DNA from: Opitutia bacterium
GTDB lineage: Bacteria; Verrucomicrobiota; Verrucomicrobiia; Opitutales; Opitutaceae
Assembly (NCBI GenBank): GCA_003157575.1
Contig: PMKA01000057.1
Span: forward strand, 1 to 5,543
Direction of reading: 5' to 3'
DNA length: 5,543 bases
Every line of letters starts with the position of its first letter. Positions within the stretch are counted from its first letter, which is position 1. The translations under genes were made by a program, and so were the position numbers. This document shows positions 4,367 through 5,543 of this stretch, piece after piece. Below the pieces are notes generated by a model, which was given only the letters and a program-made list of their open reading frames with translations, ran no database searches and was not told where the DNA came from.

Positions 4367-5389
4367 CTAGATGACGGGATCCCTGTCGGGCTCCTCGCGC
4401 GGGAACGGGGGCGCCGTCACCCGGAGCGACTTCTTGCCCCCGACGGGGTGCCTCGCCATGTGGGCGATGAGGCGGTTGTTGAAATCCTTGGCCGGATCGT
4501 GGCCCATGCGCTTGAGCGCCTGGACCATCGCGGCGACCTCGACCAGGCGGGCGATGTCCCGGCCGGGGCGCACATAAAGCTCGATGTGGGGAACCTTGAT
4601 TCCGAGGATCTCGTAATAGGATTCCTCAAGCCCGGTGCGCTCCTCCTCGGCAGTCGCAGTCCAGGTCCGCAGGCTCACGACCATGTCGATGCGCTTCTCC
4701 ATCCGGACGCTCTTGATGCCGAACATCTCGGCGATGTTGATGATGCCGATGCCGCGGCACTCCATGTAGCCCCTCGTGATCTCCCGGCTGCTGCCGATGA
4801 GCTCGCGTTCGTCGAGCACCTTGATGACGGTGACATCGTCGGCGATCAGGCTGTGGCCCCGCTCGACAAGGGCGAGGGCGCACTCGGACTTGCCCACGCC
4901 GCTGTCCCCGCGGATCATGACGCCGACGCCCTTTACGTCGACCGTTGTGCCTTGTTCGGTGGCGGACGGGGCGAACTCGTTGTCCACGCACAGGGTCGCC
5001 GTGTTCAGGAATATCCTCGTGATCATCGGCGTCCGCAAAATCGGCAGACGCCGCCGCCGCGCCACATCGAGCATGAGGCGGGGGAGGTTGTAATTCCGGG
5101 TCAGGACGATGCAGGGGATGTGGCGGTCCGCCATGCCGTTGAGGACCGTCTGCTGGGTTTCGTCGGAAAGGGTGCGCAGGAAGGACATCTCGGCGGCGCC
5201 GAGCACCTGGATGCGTTTGTTCGCGAGATACTTGAAAAATCCGGTGAGCGCGAGCGCCGGCCGGTTGATCGCGGGTTCACGGATCAGGCGGTGCATGCCC
5301 TCGCGACCGGTCACCAATTCGAGCCTGAGCTTGGCGCCGTAGGTATCGAAGAAATGCGCGACGGTGATGCCGTTGATGGCTTTGGACAT
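4367..5389 (-). CDS. hprK: HPr kinase/phosphorylase
   Basis: 340 residues, close to the usual 310-340. The enzyme phosphorylates HPr on a serine (Ser46 in model species) and can reverse this with phosphate, linking carbon state to gene control and sugar uptake; it acts as a cytoplasmic hexamer. The N-terminal domain (about 1-130) includes NRPALALTGFFKYLANKRIQ at 42-61. The kinase domain has Walker A GDSGVGKSE at 161-169, RGHSLIADD at 177-185 with catalytic-type aspartates, the family signature MECRGIGIIN at 209-218, and RPGRDIARLVEVAAM at 274-288. The C-terminal tail after about 320 is longer and basic/proline-rich. One difference: the HG usually found before the P-loop reads QG here (Q146). 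It starts 3 bases after the lptB stop, suggesting translational coupling. In many Gram-negative bacteria HprK regulates through the nitrogen PTS rather than sugar uptake; which applies here cannot be told. Confidence 0.96.
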   Translation of the reverse strand: MSKAINGITVAHFFDTYGAKLRLELVTGREGMHRLIREPAINRPALALTGFFKYLANKRIQVLGAAEMSFLRTLSDETQQTVLNGMADRHIPCIVLTRNYNLPRLMLDVARRRRLPILRTPMITRIFLNTATLCVDNEFAPSATEQGTTVDVKGVGVMIRGDSGVGKSECALALVERGHSLIADDVTVIKVLDERELIGSSREITRGYMECRGIGIINIAEMFGIKSVRMEKRIDMVVSLRTWTATAEEERTGLEESYYEILGIKVPHIELYVRPGRDIARLVEVAAMVQALKRMGHDPAKDFNNRLIAHMARHPVGGKKSLRVTAPPFPREEPDRDPVI

Positions 5390-5392
5390 GGG

Positions 5393-5543
5393 TCAGAGGT
5401 TAAAGTCCCTGCCAAGGTAGAACTCCCGCGCCTTGGCGTCGTTGATCAGGTAGTTCCGCGGTCCCTCGGCGATGACCCGGCCCTCATGGATGATGTAGCC
5501 GCGGTCGACAATGTTCAGGGTCTCGCGGACCTGGTGGTCGGTG
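5393..5543 (-). CDS. lptB: LPS export ABC transporter ATP-binding protein LptB, C-terminal end (5' part outside window)
   Basis: 49 complete residues before TGA at 5393-5395. TDH-x-VRETL opens the fragment (the H-loop histidine region), followed by IVDRGYIIHEGRVIAEG and a final YLGRDFNL. This is the characteristic LptB ending, with the YLG-x-x-F tail close to most family members. LptB is the cytoplasmic ATPase that, with LptF and LptG, drives lipopolysaccharide transport from the inner membrane to the cell surface. The Walker motifs are upstream of the window. Its presence shows an outer-membrane organism. It sits 3 bases upstream of hprK in the same direction, so the two are very probably in one operon. 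Confidence 0.9.
   Translation of the reverse strand, partial: TDHQVRETLNIVDRGYIIHEGRVIAEGPRNYLINDAKAREFYLGRDFNL

Noticed and set aside
1..5543. CRISPR array, tRNA or rRNA genes, insertion sequence, toxin-antitoxin pair
   Set aside because: No regular spaced repeats, no cloverleaf-like sequence, no transposase motifs or terminal repeats, and no paired small genes other than the peptide/radical SAM set were found by reading both strands.

Overview
The window reads as a chromosomal segment of a GC-rich Gram-negative bacterium that degrades plant polysaccharides. LptB implies an outer membrane with LPS. The lptB-hprK pairing, the GH51 and GH12 glycoside hydrolases and the codon use make Verrucomicrobiota (Opitutales-like) my best guess. 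This is an inference; there is no rRNA or other marker to prove it.

Layout from left to right. (1) 1-459, plus strand: the C-terminal end of a GH51 alpha-L-arabinofuranosidase, cut by the window edge. (2) 464-1195, minus strand: a lipoprotein of glycoside hydrolase family 12 (endoglucanase/xyloglucanase type), meeting the GH51 gene tail to tail with 4 bases between the stop codons. Together they suggest hemicellulose (xyloglucan/arabinan) use. (3) 1335-2701, minus strand: a two-gene cassette made of a 63-residue peptide with both cysteines in its last nine residues, followed by a radical SAM/SPASM-type enzyme. This looks like a RiPP precursor and its maturase, with a compact hairpin directly in front of the enzyme's start codon. 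The last part of the enzyme's SPASM region appears degenerate or frameshifted. (4) 2713-3158: a lower-GC stretch with no convincing gene, holding several palindromes, a possible promoter for the cassette and two adjacent hairpins. (5) 3159-3404, plus strand: a 5'-truncated remnant of a cation diffusion facilitator (CDF) transporter. (6) 3469-5543, minus strand: a housekeeping block lptB (partial) - hprK - rph. lptB and hprK are 3 bases apart; rph follows after a 124-base gap that holds a 9-bp inverted repeat.

How it fits together: the lptB-hprK-rph block is conserved-looking core genome (LPS export, HPr serine kinase, tRNA 3'-end maturation). The peptide/radical SAM cassette lies between this core and the hydrolase genes. 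Its lower GC and the gene remnant beside it suggest that it was gained, or the region rearranged, relatively recently. The cassette is the best candidate for an undescribed system here. Its chemistry cannot be read from sequence alone, and no dedicated peptidase or exporter is visible in the window.
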